A DNA stretch of 54,247 nt from assembly GCA_946408825.1 (NCBI GenBank), contig CAMJTU010000027.1, positions 1 through 54,247 on the forward strand, read 5' to 3'. The stretch's first letter is position 1, and the number at the start of each line of letters is the position of its first letter. Positions 45,242-53,744 of the stretch are shown in pieces. A program made the position numbers and the translations under genes. The notes beneath the pieces are model-generated. The model was not told the DNA's origin. It ran no database searches and was given only the letters and a program-made list of their open reading frames with translations. The DNA comes from an uncultured Planctomycetaceae bacterium. Lineage in GTDB: Bacteria > Planctomycetota > Planctomycetia > Pirellulales > Thermoguttaceae.

Positions 45242-45269
45242 TTGTCAAAGTTTACTATCGCTATATTGT
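45242..45269 (+). promoter_or_regulatory. Possible promoter of the orphan small-gene islet
   Basis: TTGTCA and TATTGT separated by 16 bases, just after the terminator and 20 bases before the first small gene. Confidence 0.4.
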
Positions 45270-45288
45270 CGCTAATTTGAAGGGAACG

Positions 45289-45573
45289 ATGATGAGAAAG
45301 GCAAACGGTATTGTTGCAATTTTAAAGGCTCTCGCCGTTTTTGCGTTTCTAACCGATCTAGCGTTAATAACTTTTTCAGACTCTTTCTCTTTGGGAATAT
45401 TGTTCATCTTCGCAGATTCTTTGCTTATCATTGGAATCGCTTGCTGTTCTATCTTATGCGAAGATTTGGACGAAAACAGAAGCAGAATCACGAGATGGCT
45501 TATTTCCAATGTATTCGTATTGGGATTAAGCGTTGTTTTACTGTTACGTTATTTTTATCATATTCGTTTATGA
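45289..45573 (+). CDS. Small hypothetical membrane protein (94 residues)
   Basis: ATG at 45289 follows an AAGGGA SD; longer in-frame starts lie in the terminator of the previous gene and are rejected. The product has three hydrophobic segments (AILKALAVFAFLTDLALI, LGILFIFADSLLIIGIACCSI, VFVLGLSVVLLLRYF). It resembles no family I know. Codon use is clearly more A/T-rich than in the flanking HzsA-like genes. Confidence 0.65.
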   Translation: MMRKANGIVAILKALAVFAFLTDLALITFSDSFSLGILFIFADSLLIIGIACCSILCEDLDENRSRITRWLISNVFVLGLSVVLLLRYFYHIRL

Positions 45574-45611
45574 TTATTTAGCAGCTCTGCGAGATATAGA
45601 GGAACGGCGCT

Positions 45612-45956
45612 ATGAGCGAAAAAAACAGAACCAAAACTGAATCTGAGATCAGAGACGAACAGAAAAGAAATCATATAAATCCTTCCTGTGTTTTACTGTA
45701 TCTTCTTGCCGGAGTTCTAGCCTTTCTTATCTTGAATACGGATTATTTGCCTTTGGTCTCCGGAGACGACGTCCGTGATCGCTGGATTGCCGCGTTTTAC
45801 TTCCTTATTATTCCTCTGACTCTTATGGGAATCGCCTGTGGTTTGCCATACTACAAGAATAAGGATGCGGTCGTGTTTGGACTTCTTTTGAACGTCTTTT
45901 TATTGATTACGTGTCTGATTATCAAAATAGCCGACTTATGCTATCATTTTAGATAA
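45612..45956 (+). CDS. Small hypothetical membrane protein (114 residues)
   Basis: ATG at 45612 with SD GAGGAA. A polar N-terminus rich in Lys and Glu precedes three hydrophobic segments (LLYLLAGVLAFLILN, IAAFYFLIIPLTLMGIACGL, VVFGLLLNVFLLITCLIIKIA). The end organisation (YYKNKDAVVFGLLLNVFLL) is loosely like that of the preceding gene (RWLISNVFVLGLSVVLLL), so the two may be diverged relatives. Codon use is AT-rich. Only 38 bases separate the two genes. Confidence 0.65.
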   Translation: MSEKNRTKTESEIRDEQKRNHINPSCVLLYLLAGVLAFLILNTDYLPLVSGDDVRDRWIAAFYFLIIPLTLMGIACGLPYYKNKDAVVFGLLLNVFLLITCLIIKIADLCYHFR

Positions 45957-45957
45957 T

Positions 45958-45976
45958 GGGGGCTTCTAAAAAGCCC
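45958..45976 (+). repeat. Short hairpin after the 114-residue gene
   Basis: GGGGCTT and AAGCCCC form a perfect 7-bp stem right after the stop codon. No T-run follows, so it may be an mRNA-end or processing structure rather than a terminator. Confidence 0.4.
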
Positions 45977-46042
45977 CGCCCCGGGCGTCCCTGAATAACT
46001 CCGGAATAGCGCCGCAGGTTTGCAAAAGGAAAGGTTTTTGTC

Positions 46043-46462
46043 ATGGATTCTTTTAATTTAACAGGGCTTAACAGACGCGCGGACGAGGCGATCTCCGCCT
46101 GTGATTCCGCCATAGAGTTCATAAAAAATATTTCGCGACAATATCCTGTGGATAATCACGAACCGCTTTCATGGGAAAATGGCAAGAGATCGATTGTCAG
46201 ATACGCGGAGGATTATTGCGATTATTGCGCTTTTTTTGCAGAGGTAAAAGAATATACGGAAGGCGCCAGAAAAGAGTTTGAGACGTCGAAACGCTTCAGC
46301 GAGCGCTATTACAAAAAATGTGAATGTCTTGATCACGACATATTTCAAGAATCAAATCTGTTTGCATTAAAAGAATTTCAACCTTTTCTTTCTCCTATCT
46401 TGGATTTTATCTTTTACTACGAGAAGGGATACGAGGCCGCTCATCCAGAAAAAGAAGAGTAA
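46043..46462 (+). CDS. Hypothetical 139-residue soluble protein
   Basis: ATG at 46043 after an AAAGGAAAGG SD. The product is acidic, predicted helical and cysteine-containing (YAEDYCDYCAFFAEV, KKCECLDHD). No signal peptide or membrane segment is seen. It resembles small immunity- or adaptor-like orphan proteins, but nothing identifies it. AT-rich codon use matches the two preceding membrane-protein genes, and a good terminator follows. Confidence 0.6.
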   Translation: MDSFNLTGLNRRADEAISACDSAIEFIKNISRQYPVDNHEPLSWENGKRSIVRYAEDYCDYCAFFAEVKEYTEGARKEFETSKRFSERYYKKCECLDHDIFQESNLFALKEFQPFLSPILDFIFYYEKGYEAAHPEKEE

Positions 46463-46522
46463 CAAGCCGTAAGTTCAGCGAAGCGTTCTATTTTAACGAA
46501 CGCCGACTTAATCGGCGTCCAC

Positions 46523-46556
46523 AACGCCCAGATTCGTTCCGAGTCTGGGCGTTTTT
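46523..46556 (+). terminator. Terminator of the orphan islet
   Basis: AACGCCCAGA (46523-46532) pairs with TCTGGGCGTT (46544-46553), followed by T's. Confidence 0.85.
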
Positions 46557-46573
46557 GTATGACGAAACGCCCT

Positions 46574-46602
46574 TTGACTCCGACGCGTTCTTTCGATACA
46601 AT
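46574..46602 (+). promoter_or_regulatory. Promoter of the glutathione peroxidase gene
   Basis: TTGACT and TACAAT separated by exactly 17 bases, about 100 bases before the ATG at 46705. Confidence 0.75.
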
Positions 46603-46704
46603 GATAAGAGTTTTACGCGCCTAACTTTCAGTCGACAAAGATGTTCATCGCGTGTTTTCCCGTGTGCGGCGCCAAATTTCCCGTAATAAGTAAGGAACCT
46701 TGAA

Positions 46705-47355
46705 ATGAAATGGAATCCGATCTTCGCCGCGTTGGCGAGTCTCTTGATCGTCGCGGCTTCCGTCTCCGCCGACGAACCTCAGAAAACCGCGAAAAACGAC
46801 CCGCAGAAGGCGACGAGCGTCTACGACTTCACCCTGACGACCGGCGAAGGCGAAGAGCTTGACCTCGCGGAATATAAGGGCAAAGTCATCCTCGTCGTCA
46901 ACACGGCGACGCGGTGCGGCTTCACGCCCCAGTACGCTCCGATCGAGAAACTCTACGAGACGTATCATGAAAAGGGTCTGGAAATCGTCGACGTCCCGTG
47001 CAACCAGTTCGGCGCTCAGGCGCCCGGCACGGACGATGAAATCCGCGAATTCTGCACGCTAAACTATAAGACGACGTTCCCGCAAATGAAGAAGGCGGAC
47101 GTCAACGGCAAGAACGAACTGCCCCTCTATACGTGGCTAAAGGCGCAGAAGGGGTTCGAGGGGTTCGACAAACACCAGTTCAAAGACCTGCTCGAAAAGA
47201 ATTTCTCGAAAGCGGATCCCGATTGGGCGAAGAAATCCGATATTAAATGGAACTTCACGAAGTTCGTGATCGACCGCGAGGGCAAAGTCGTCGCACGCTT
47301 CGAACCGACCGCCGAGATGGAAAAGATCGAAGAATGCGTTAAAAAGCTTCTGTGA
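46705..47355 (+). CDS. Periplasmic glutathione peroxidase family protein
   Basis: The 216-residue protein has a signal peptide (cleavage near residue 22, VSA/DE). The peroxidatic Cys71 lies in NTATRCGFTPQY, where selenocysteine occurs in some animal enzymes. The remaining signatures are VPCNQFGAQAPG (Gln and Asn of the active site) and WNFTKFVIDREG (catalytic Trp). Bacterial Cys-type enzymes reduce hydrogen peroxide and lipid hydroperoxides, usually with thioredoxin rather than glutathione. Its place between two heme-protein genes fits protection against peroxide in the envelope (inference). It has its own promoter and terminator. Confidence 0.95.
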   Translation: MKWNPIFAALASLLIVAASVSADEPQKTAKNDPQKATSVYDFTLTTGEGEELDLAEYKGKVILVVNTATRCGFTPQYAPIEKLYETYHEKGLEIVDVPCNQFGAQAPGTDDEIREFCTLNYKTTFPQMKKADVNGKNELPLYTWLKAQKGFEGFDKHQFKDLLEKNFSKADPDWAKKSDIKWNFTKFVIDREGKVVARFEPTAEMEKIEECVKKLL

Positions 47356-47407
47356 GTTTTAGCCCACAACGCGCGACAATTCTCTGCGCGCCGTACAGTG
47401 AAAACGT

Positions 47408-47445
47408 TCCGCAGACGGTCAAATCGATCGTCTGCGGATTTTTTT
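47408..47445 (+). terminator. Terminator of the glutathione peroxidase gene
   Basis: Perfect 10-bp stem (TCCGCAGACG with CGTCTGCGGA) followed by a run of seven T. Confidence 0.9.
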
Positions 47446-47570
47446 CGGGACAAGCTTCGCCGCGATTCGTTGGTTAACCAAGAATCTCGATTCTCTAGCA
47501 GCGCGTCGTCACAATGAAGAAAGAGTTGTTTCTTCCGTCCAGATCGTTTGTTGGAAGGGGCGAATTTGCT

Positions 47571-47599
47571 TGACGTCGAAGAAATACCAAGATAAAATG
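47571..47599 (+). promoter_or_regulatory. Strong sigma70-type promoter of HzsA-like gene 2
   Basis: TTGACG and TAAAAT separated by exactly 17 bases, matching the promoter of gene 1 although most of the spacer differs. Confidence 0.8.
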
Positions 47600-47607
47600 G
47601 AAAATCA

Positions 47608-47634
47608 CAGTCTGCGTCTTTTCGCCAGACTGTT
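47608..47634 (+). ncRNA. 5' leader hairpin of HzsA-like gene 2
   Basis: ACAGTCTGCG pairs with CGCCAGACTGT (one bulged C) and is followed by five T's. It can act as a 5' stabiliser or an early attenuator. Its counterpart is at 42163-42190. Confidence 0.6.
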
Positions 47635-47700
47635 TTTAAGCGTCGCGATCCCAACGTCGGCGCTCGTCCCTAAAACCTGCCAATTACAGGAAAATCAAGA

Positions 47701-50580
47701 ATGAAGAAAACGCTGCTAACGCTTTTCGTCGCGCTCTTTGCGACGACGGGGCTTCTCGCTTCGGAGATTACCCCGGAGGGTATGGAACAGCTCAAGACGG
47801 AATGGCTTTTCCAGTGCGACGACGAGCCGACCTTTGAGAAGGCGAAACAAGAAATCGGCTACGCCCGCGACCTCGCCGACCGCATTAGCGACCTCGACGA
47901 CGCGCCGGAGTTCGACGAAGACCTCGCAAAGCTCGACGAACTCGAGAAGAAGATCGACGCCGCGACCGAAACGCCCGAACTCGCCGAAGAGCTTTACCTT
48001 GAAGTCCGCAAGGTCAAGCGCGAGATCATGTTCAAGAACCCGCTCATTACCTTCGACAAGATCATTCTGATCGACAACCCGTATCCTCACGGGAAGCCGG
48101 GGGACGCGACGGACGAATGGGGTCACGAGGCGCGCCACCGAAACGGCTTCATGGCGGAGCCGGGCGGAAAGATGCTGATCGTCGGACTCAATCCCGGCGG
48201 CGAAGTCGTCGACGTGCTTAAAGGACATGAAGGAAGCTTCTGGCGTCCCGACGTTTCCTACGACGCGAAGAAGATCGTCTTCTCCTTCGAGCCTAAAGGC
48301 GACAAGTCCTTCCACCTCTATGAATGCAACCTCGACGGCTCCGGCTTCAAGCAGCTGACCTACGGCGACTACGACGACCTCGACCCGATCTATACGCCCG
48401 ACGGACACATCACGTTCTGCTCGAGCCGTCAGCACTCTTACGTGCGCTGCATGCCGATGACGCACTCCTTCGCGGTCACGCGCTGCGACGCCGACGGCAA
48501 GAATATTTACGTCATCTCCGCGAACGGCGAGCCGGAATACCTTCCGTCGATGATGAACGACGGACGCGTTATCTTCACGCGCTGGGAATACACGGACAAA
48601 GCGCTTTGGCGCGTCCAGTCGCTGTGGACGATGAACCCGGACGGAACGAATCAGCAGACGTTCTACGGAAACCAGTCGACGTGGCCCGACGTGCTGACAG
48701 AAGCGCGCGCGATTCCGAACAGTTCGAAGGTCATGTTTACCGCCGTGGGCCACCACGCGTGGTTCAACGGCTCGATCGGAATCGCCGACCCGACGGCGGG
48801 CTTGAACTATCCCGACGGACTCGACCGCGTGACGCGCGAGGTCGCGTGGCCCGAAGTCGGCAACGGTCCGAGCGACCCGCCCGCGAAGGTCGACTATCAC
48901 GAGTCGGGCAAAATCTTCGCGTATAAGACCCCCTACCCGCTCAGCGAAGAATTCTTCCTCGTGAGCGCTCGCGAAGGGGGCCACCTCTACAGCGGCGATC
49001 ACCACGGGTGGTATTTCCGTCTTTACCTCATGGACGTTTACGGCAACAAGGAACTTATCTATCGCGGCGACTACAACGCGTATTACGCGTCGCCGATCGT
49101 GAACCGCGAGAATCTCTATCCGGTCAAGCCGGACGTCGTGAAATGGCCGAAGATCGGCTCCGGCGAGAAGCCTGAGCCGGGCGAACTGTACTCGAACAAC
49201 GTCTTTGAAGGAACGGAGAAATATCCGGAACTCAAAGAGAACGGCAAATACATCCGCGTGATCCAGATGGACCCGAAGACGTACACGACGTGGAACAAGA
49301 CGGTTCAGCACGACGGTCCCGCCGTCTCCGTCTTCCAAGCGGAAGGCGTCAAGCGCATCCTCGGCACGGTTCCGATCGAAGAGGACGGCAGCGTGAACTT
49401 CAAGGTTCCGGCGGGCGAGGCGATCTTCTTCGAGATGCTCGACAAAGATATGCGCGCGATTCACGTCATGCGCACGTTCACGAACGTCATGCCGGGCGAA
49501 CGCCGCGGTTGCACGGGCTGCCACGAGTCGCAGCTGAACACGCAGGCGAACGTCGCGGCGGACGGCGCGCAGGTCGGGCGCGCGGTCACGCGTCCTGCGG
49601 CGGAACTTACCCCGCCGAGCTGGGGCGTCGAAGAGTCGATCTCGTACAAGCGTTTCGTTCAGGATCCCGTCATCGAAAAATATTGCATCAAGTGCCACGG
49701 CGACCCCGACAACAAAGCGTATCAGGCGATCAACATGACGTGGCGACCTTCGACGAAAGGATGGTGGGGCTGGGTTCATCACCGTCCGAACGACGTGAGT
49801 CCCTTCAACGAGCCGTACATGACCTTCGTCAACGGCGACACGCCTTGGGGCGGCGCGAAGAAGCGCGACGAGCGTAACGTTCCGGAAAATATCGCAGGCC
49901 TCTTCATCGTCGAAGCGTACGGCGCGAACGACCCGGACAACCTCAAGACGCTCCCGCCCTACTCCGCGTACTCCCCGGTCAGCCGCCTCGCGCACAACGC
50001 GCTCTCCGGCGAACACCATGACGTCAAAGTCACGGGCGAAGACGCCGAACGGCTCCTCGCGTGGATCGACACGAACGGCCCGTACCTCGGCGACGAAGAA
50101 ATTCGCCAGATGTACGACCCGGACAGCGTCGCAATCAACACGGCGCCGAAGATTCGTCCGCGTATCGCGACCGCGCCGAAGATCAACCGTTTCGACATTC
50201 GTCAGGACGGCGACACGAGCGCGTTTCTCCCCGAACTTAAGCTCATGCCGAACCCGGATCCCGACTTCAACCCGAACGAACGCGTCTCCGAGGTCCAAAT
50301 GCAAGAAGCGCTTGAGGAAATTAAGCGCGACAACATTAAGGTGGAACTCGTCGCCGCGAACTACGGGATTCAAGAAGAAGACAAGCGCGTCGACGTCCTT
50401 GACAAGGTTAAGGAGCATTTCAACGGCACGCGGCTCATGAGTCTCGGCAATTACAACGAACTCTTCGGCGACCCGACCCCGAACGTGGTCAAAACGCTCC
50501 GCATCGCGTACCGTATCAACGGCGGCGACGTTAAACACGTCTCCTTCAACGAGAACGAACGCGTCCTGCTCCCGAAATGA
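47701..50580 (+). CDS. HzsA-related diheme c-type cytochrome with beta-propeller, copy 2
   Basis: The 959-residue paralog of the gene at 42254 has the same order of signal peptide, helical part, beta-propeller, heme motifs (C604-T-G-C-H608 and C662-I-K-C-H666) and a DUF3395-like tail. The first 1 kb after the signal peptide is identical to copy 1 at DNA level as far as I can see, the middle carries mostly silent changes, another 265-bp tract is identical, and the last 110 residues diverge strongly (KLMPNPDPDFNPNERV against KLLPNADPKFDPNKAV). SD AGGAAA. Monocistronic between its own promoter and terminator. Confidence 0.88.
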   Translation: MKKTLLTLFVALFATTGLLASEITPEGMEQLKTEWLFQCDDEPTFEKAKQEIGYARDLADRISDLDDAPEFDEDLAKLDELEKKIDAATETPELAEELYLEVRKVKREIMFKNPLITFDKIILIDNPYPHGKPGDATDEWGHEARHRNGFMAEPGGKMLIVGLNPGGEVVDVLKGHEGSFWRPDVSYDAKKIVFSFEPKGDKSFHLYECNLDGSGFKQLTYGDYDDLDPIYTPDGHITFCSSRQHSYVRCMPMTHSFAVTRCDADGKNIYVISANGEPEYLPSMMNDGRVIFTRWEYTDKALWRVQSLWTMNPDGTNQQTFYGNQSTWPDVLTEARAIPNSSKVMFTAVGHHAWFNGSIGIADPTAGLNYPDGLDRVTREVAWPEVGNGPSDPPAKVDYHESGKIFAYKTPYPLSEEFFLVSAREGGHLYSGDHHGWYFRLYLMDVYGNKELIYRGDYNAYYASPIVNRENLYPVKPDVVKWPKIGSGEKPEPGELYSNNVFEGTEKYPELKENGKYIRVIQMDPKTYTTWNKTVQHDGPAVSVFQAEGVKRILGTVPIEEDGSVNFKVPAGEAIFFEMLDKDMRAIHVMRTFTNVMPGERRGCTGCHESQLNTQANVAADGAQVGRAVTRPAAELTPPSWGVEESISYKRFVQDPVIEKYCIKCHGDPDNKAYQAINMTWRPSTKGWWGWVHHRPNDVSPFNEPYMTFVNGDTPWGGAKKRDERNVPENIAGLFIVEAYGANDPDNLKTLPPYSAYSPVSRLAHNALSGEHHDVKVTGEDAERLLAWIDTNGPYLGDEEIRQMYDPDSVAINTAPKIRPRIATAPKINRFDIRQDGDTSAFLPELKLMPNPDPDFNPNERVSEVQMQEALEEIKRDNIKVELVAANYGIQEEDKRVDVLDKVKEHFNGTRLMSLGNYNELFGDPTPNVVKTLRIAYRINGGDVKHVSFNENERVLLPK

Positions 50581-50621
50581 TCGCGAAACGACGCGTCGAT
50601 AACAGCGACGCGCAATAATTG

Positions 50622-50660
50622 AAAAAACGCCCGGGTTCATAACGAGTCCGGGCGTTTTTT
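50622..50660 (+). terminator. Terminator of HzsA-like gene 2
   Basis: AAAAAACGCCCGG pairs with CCGGGCGTTTTTT, an A-tract/T-tract hairpin. Confidence 0.9.
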
Positions 50661-50683
50661 GTCGAGAAGTCGTTTTTGTTCAC

Positions 50684-50727
50684 GGTAAAGAAACGCCCGA
50701 GCCGACGCGGCGCGACGGTTCGGGCGT
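50684..50727 (-). terminator. Terminator of the His/Cys-repeat gene
   Basis: ACGCCCGA with GCCG pairs with CGGT with TCGGGCGT; the minus-strand reading ends in TTTCTTT. Confidence 0.6.
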
Positions 50728-50759
50728 GAAAACGCGTTGAATTCGACGTCTAAAGGGCG

Positions 50760-52562
50760 TTAAAGCGACTGACGCAGCAGACGAATCTGTTCGAACATTT
50801 CGTCGTCGAGCGCCTCTCGCTCTTTTTCTTTGAGAACAGAACGGTACTGCTTGGCAATCGTCTCCGCAAACGCGCAGTCTTCGCGCGCTTCTTTTCGATC
50901 GTTGAGTTCCAATCGGACGTTAATACGGTCAAAGAGACACTCCATCAACGCGGCGTAGTTGTCGGCAACCCAATGTTCGACGAAGAACTGCCGTTCCGCG
51001 TCGCCGGCGCCGTCCTCGCGCCCGCCGCAACAACAACCGTCGTGACCGTGTTCGTGACCGTGCCCGCCGCAACAGCCGTCGTGTCCGTGTTCGTGACCGT
51101 GTCCGCCGCAACAACCGTCGTGTCCGTGTTCGTGACCGTGCCCGCCGCAACACCCGTCGTGACCATGTTCGTGGCCGTGCCCGCAGCAACACCCGTCGTG
51201 ATCGTGTTCGTGGCCGTGCCCGCAGCAACACCCGTCGTTTTCTTCCTGCAACGTCGCGATAAGATCGTCGGCGATCTTCGCTTGCAGTTCGATTGCTTTG
51301 TTCAAATCGTCGAGTTTTTTCTTGAAAACGTCGCGATCGTCGCCGTCGCGCAGTTTCGCACGGTTCTGATACGCGGTCGCAAGACCTTCAAGGATCGGCA
51401 ATTCGTCGGACTCGGCGAGATTGTCGAACGTTTCGATAATGGAATCGTAGAGCGCAAAAGCGGCGGCGGAACGCTCAATCTTCATGAGCAGTCTCGCGCG
51501 TTCGAGAGACGTCTCGAAGAAATCGACGCAAGCGTCGTTCTCGCCGAGGATAACGCACTTTCGATACGCGTCGCCCGCCTCTTTAAGGCGAATGATCGCG
51601 CTTTTTGCGTCTTCGTCCGATCGGATCGGGGTAACCGCCATACTCTCGACGAGCGCGTCCGCGAGTTCGCGACGATACTGCGTTTCGCCCCCGTCTTCAA
51701 CGAGCGCGCGGAACACGTTGATCGCGTTTTCATACGCGTCCCGAGAGTCGATAGCCTCCGGACAATCTAAGTCGTCGTCAAAGGTCGAACGAAGAAGCCA
51801 ACCTTTGGACATGTAGGCCTTTGCGAGGCAATATGGGACTTCATACCGATTGTAGTCGGGGTCGTCGACGAGCTTTTTTAGTTCGGCAATCGTCTCGTCG
51901 AGGAGCTCAATCGCGCCCTGCTGGTCGCCGCGTGCGGAGATAATCGACGCGCGATTCAGATCGATTCCCAACATATCGACCTGCGCCTCACGGTCCCCGA
52001 GCTTAGCGAGTTCCTCGTTCTCTTGGCGCGCGCGGACGTATTCCTTGTCGGCGGCGTCGTTGTCGCCGTTCTCATAGAGCGCAACGGCATAGCTTAGACG
52101 TCCCGCCGCAGCCTTTTTGAGCGTCGCTTGCGAATCGCCGCCCGAATCGAGGTAGCGGGAATATGCGTCGAAAGCGCTTTCATAATTCTGCAACGCCTCC
52201 GAGTCGTCCCCCGCCTCTTGCGCGCGCGCGGCGAGCCCTAATCGCAACGAGACGATCTCCTCCAGGACGTCGCCGGGAGATTCCGACGCGGTTTTGAGCT
52301 TCTCGTACAGTTCCATGAGGCGCGCGTTCGTATCGCGTATGTACTCCTTGTACTCCTCGATCGTTTCGCGAGAAACGTTGAAGCCGAACGGATTTTCTTC
52401 GTCAAAATCGTCGTCTTCGTTCTCGTCGTCGTTCGTTTCGTCGTCAAAAGCTTCGCGATCGGCGGCGCAAAGGCCAAACGCGGCGAAAAACGCGCCCAAA
52501 CCCGCAATCCACATAAGCAAAGTCAACGTCTGCGACCCGATAAAAACCAGCGTCGTCGTCAT
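50760..52562 (-). CDS. Exported or anchored TPR-like protein with His/Cys metal-binding repeats
   Basis: The 600-residue protein begins with a hydrophobic segment (about 8-33) that may be a signal or anchor, followed by an acidic stretch of Asp and Glu (about 36-55). Residues about 60-440 are TPR-like helical repeats. Residues about 443-516 are some five copies of a 13-residue unit GHGHEHGHDGCCG. Each offers about five His and two Cys, a composition typical of Ni, Zn or Cu binding or storage. A helical C-terminal part follows. The function is unknown; metal sequestration or a metal-dependent assembly step is inferred. Confidence 0.8.
   Translation of the reverse strand: MTTTLVFIGSQTLTLLMWIAGLGAFFAAFGLCAADREAFDDETNDDENEDDDFDEENPFGFNVSRETIEEYKEYIRDTNARLMELYEKLKTASESPGDVLEEIVSLRLGLAARAQEAGDDSEALQNYESAFDAYSRYLDSGGDSQATLKKAAAGRLSYAVALYENGDNDAADKEYVRARQENEELAKLGDREAQVDMLGIDLNRASIISARGDQQGAIELLDETIAELKKLVDDPDYNRYEVPYCLAKAYMSKGWLLRSTFDDDLDCPEAIDSRDAYENAINVFRALVEDGGETQYRRELADALVESMAVTPIRSDEDAKSAIIRLKEAGDAYRKCVILGENDACVDFFETSLERARLLMKIERSAAAFALYDSIIETFDNLAESDELPILEGLATAYQNRAKLRDGDDRDVFKKKLDDLNKAIELQAKIADDLIATLQEENDGCCCGHGHEHDHDGCCCGHGHEHGHDGCCGGHGHEHGHDGCCGGHGHEHGHDGCCGGHGHEHGHDGCCCGGREDGAGDAERQFFVEHWVADNYAALMECLFDRINVRLELNDRKEAREDCAFAETIAKQYRSVLKEKEREALDDEMFEQIRLLRQSL
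51018..51236 (-). repeat. 39-bp tandem repeat encoding the His/Cys units
   Basis: About five and a half copies of a 39-bp unit in frame, nearly identical to each other, so copy number is probably unstable. Confidence 0.85.
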
Positions 52563-52871
52563 TTCATACTCCCCTTCGCTCTTTCTTTATATTCCGTCAA
52601 ACCTTGGACGACGTCGCGTAAACGCGACAAACTCCGTCCGCCTAACCGCCAGTCTCAAATTTTAGAGCTTATCCGAAAAAAATTTCAAGGATAAACAGCG
52701 ACAATCTCGCTAAGTATAATCATTCCCGTCGTTAGAATCAACAAGGGGCGGAAGGATTCGACCAATTTTTCATAACGAGAACGACGTTTTCGGAAACGCT
52801 TTAACCAAAGGCGTAGAGGCGTCGACAGAACAACGAAAACCTTTCCTTTGTCGTTTCTAGCCGTCGCTATT

Positions 52872-53744
52872 TCAAGTCGCGCCAACCTGAGCGCAAATCA
52901 TATCTATGATCTCTGAGTCGACGTTCGTACTGAATTTCCTCGCAAACAGCTTGTCGCTTTCCATTAACAGTGAAAAGTCTTCTTTTCGATATACGTACGG
53001 TCGCCCCCTTTTCCAATCTATCGCTCTGAGCGAATTAGGAACGATCTTATCCTTAAACGGGCTGTCTTGTGAAATGGATTGAAAAAACAGCTCGTCGGCG
53101 CAAACGGCGTTATTAAAGTATTTTTTAATATCTTTTTTTCTGGAAATTAAGTACCGCGCCAGTTCGTGGTTAATGCTGGACCAATTTGATCCCTTATAAA
53201 TTTTAAACGGACAATTAGCGATTCTGTCGACCTTCAGTTTCCTCTGAACGCTCAAGGCCCCTCTTTCAAGCCGACGCAAAACGCCGATCCATTTTCCGGA
53301 ATTATGCCCAATGGCGTCTTGCAGAAAATGATATTGTCCCAAGAGTCTCATAATAATCTTGTCGCTATACTCTTCTTTCGATGAAAATCCAATATAGCTA
53401 TTCTCTCGACTCTGATGATCAAAGAAAGCGTGTATATAGTCCTGACTTTTAATCGGAAGATCCTGCCCTGAAATCAAATGATAGTAGTCAAATTCATGAG
53501 CAACGGCGGCTTCTAATAAAGTCAATTCAGCCGCAATGATGGAGTACCCTCCCCATGAGACTTTGCGTCGACGGATATACGAGCATTCTGCTTTTTGCGG
53601 TTCATAAACTTCCGACAATACAAAATTTGCCTTTTTATCTACATGAATAAAAATTCCGTTCCTAGGATCGTCAATACATCTCAGAAGTTTGGAAAGAAGT
53701 CCCCAATCATTATGAGCGACCACAAGATACGCGTGCTTACCCAT
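52872..53744 (-). CDS. Core-2/I-branching (GT14-like) glycosyltransferase
   Basis: ATG at 53744 follows a perfect SD (AAGGAGG) and gives 290 residues. The start MGKHAYLVVAHNDWGLLSKLL, then IFIHVDKKA, VSWGGYSIIAAELTLLEAA and YYHLISGQDLPIKS, are the usual motifs of bacterial proteins related to beta-1,6-N-acetylglucosaminyltransferases. Later GSNWSSINHELARYL and CADELFFQSI contain the likely acceptor and catalytic residues. It probably adds sugar to a surface polysaccharide. It is more AT-rich than its neighbours, which suggests horizontal transfer. Its start overlaps the end of a short upstream ORF. Confidence 0.88.
   Translation of the reverse strand: MGKHAYLVVAHNDWGLLSKLLRCIDDPRNGIFIHVDKKANFVLSEVYEPQKAECSYIRRRKVSWGGYSIIAAELTLLEAAVAHEFDYYHLISGQDLPIKSQDYIHAFFDHQSRENSYIGFSSKEEYSDKIIMRLLGQYHFLQDAIGHNSGKWIGVLRRLERGALSVQRKLKVDRIANCPFKIYKGSNWSSINHELARYLISRKKDIKKYFNNAVCADELFFQSISQDSPFKDKIVPNSLRAIDWKRGRPYVYRKEDFSLLMESDKLFARKFSTNVDSEIIDMICAQVGAT

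Noticed and set aside
45181..45288. Longer N-terminus for the 94-residue membrane protein
   Set aside because: That start lies inside the terminator stem of the preceding gene; ATG 45289 has a proper SD.
42254..50580. Anammox hydrazine synthase
   Set aside because: Only HzsA-like proteins are present, without HzsB/HzsC or other anammox genes, and HzsA-related proteins occur in other planctomycetes.
51018..51236. Regularly spaced repeats considered as a CRISPR array
   Set aside because: The 39-bp units are contiguous without spacers and lie in frame in a coding gene.
52685..52885. 66-codon minus-strand ORF just after the glycosyltransferase gene
   Set aside because: Only a TTG start overlapping the upstream gene and no SD; one hydrophobic patch is not enough evidence.
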